Assembly: GCA_029907285.1 (NCBI GenBank) | Contig: JARYMD010000254.1 | Location: forward strand, 1 to 6,525 | Origin: Verrucomicrobiota bacterium | GTDB taxonomy: Bacteria; Verrucomicrobiota; Verrucomicrobiia; Limisphaerales; J093 | DNA length: 6,525 nucleotides | Direction of reading: 5' to 3' | In this document: piece after piece, positions 6,489-6,525 of the stretch | Layout of the letters: every line of letters starts with the position of its first letter | Numbering within the stretch: the first letter of the stretch is position 1 | Translations under genes and position numbers: made by a program | The notes under the pieces: generated by a model | Database searches by the model: none | What the model saw: the letters and a program-made list of their open reading frames with translations, nothing else | What the model was told of the DNA's origin: nothing

Positions 6489-6525
6489 TTGCAGCCGGTA
6501 ATGCGGTCGCAATGGTACGGCCTTT

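Larger units (their letters stand above)
6101..6525. other. Gene-free tail with hairpins and direct repeats
   Basis: No convincing gene lies here. The longest open frame, 69 codons on the minus strand (6140-6349), lies across the hairpins and matches no family I recognise. The stretch holds stem-loops at 6222-6281, 6313-6340 and 6371-6423, a small hairpin at 6446-6459, and a 28-base direct repeat at 6424 and 6461. CCGGCGT-GCCGG occurs at 6103-6114 and, with one added A, at 6252-6264. No T-run follows any stem, so a classical terminator for the upstream operon is not evident. The layout suggests an intergenic repeat family, a REP-like cluster or the margin of a small mobile element that continues past the window. 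Confidence 0.6.

Noticed and set aside
6494..6521. Weak palindrome GCCG...CGGC near the window end.
   Set aside because: Only the outer four pairs match cleanly, and the inner part needs bulges and a two-base loop, so it is not better than chance.

Overview
The window reads as ordinary bacterial chromosome. It is moderately GC-rich, densely coded on the + strand, and carries six protein genes followed by a gene-free, repeat-rich tail. The best guess for the source is the PVC group, most likely Verrucomicrobia (Pedosphaera/Limisphaera-like). This rests on the style of the histidyl-tRNA synthetase (start GFRDFYPE, motif 2 GRLREHFQFN, RGLAYYTG) and on several starts lacking a Shine-Dalgarno sequence. 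It is a recollection of family resemblance, not a search result.

Region by region: (1) 2-904 is the C-terminal three quarters of an L-2-hydroxyglutarate oxidase (lhgO), cut by the window edge. (2) 905-1126 is an intergenic stretch with a long-armed inverted repeat just after lhgO and a sigma70-like promoter candidate facing the next gene. (3) 1127-1420 encodes an HU/IHF-family DNA-bending protein. (4) A 14-bp perfect palindrome lies in the short gap before hisS. (5) hisS (1496-2803), a xylulokinase gene (2829-4364), a short hibernation-promoting factor/RaiA gene (4401-4754) and an amidohydrolase gene (4751-6100) follow with gaps of 25 and 36 bp and then a 4-bp GTGA overlap, so they are probably one transcript. 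(6) 6101-6525 has no convincing gene. It holds several hairpins and a 28-bp direct repeat (24/28 identical, period 37), resembling the edge of a small repeat or mobile element.

How the genes fit together: the operon mixes translation (hisS, hpf), pentose use (xylB) and a metal-dependent deaminase/hydrolase of the COG0402 type. The four do not form one known pathway. The tightest link is hpf-amidohydrolase, which share a GTGA overlap with a good ribosome binding site inside hpf. The amidohydrolase keeps the residue pattern of purine-nucleoside-type deaminases (HxH, H, HxxE, H, D), and 6-aminodeoxyfutalosine deaminase of the futalosine menaquinone pathway is a candidate role.

I see no CRISPR array, tRNA, rRNA, phage gene or intact transposase. 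No clearly new multi-gene system is visible. The least explained sequence is the 3' tail from about 6140 to 6525.
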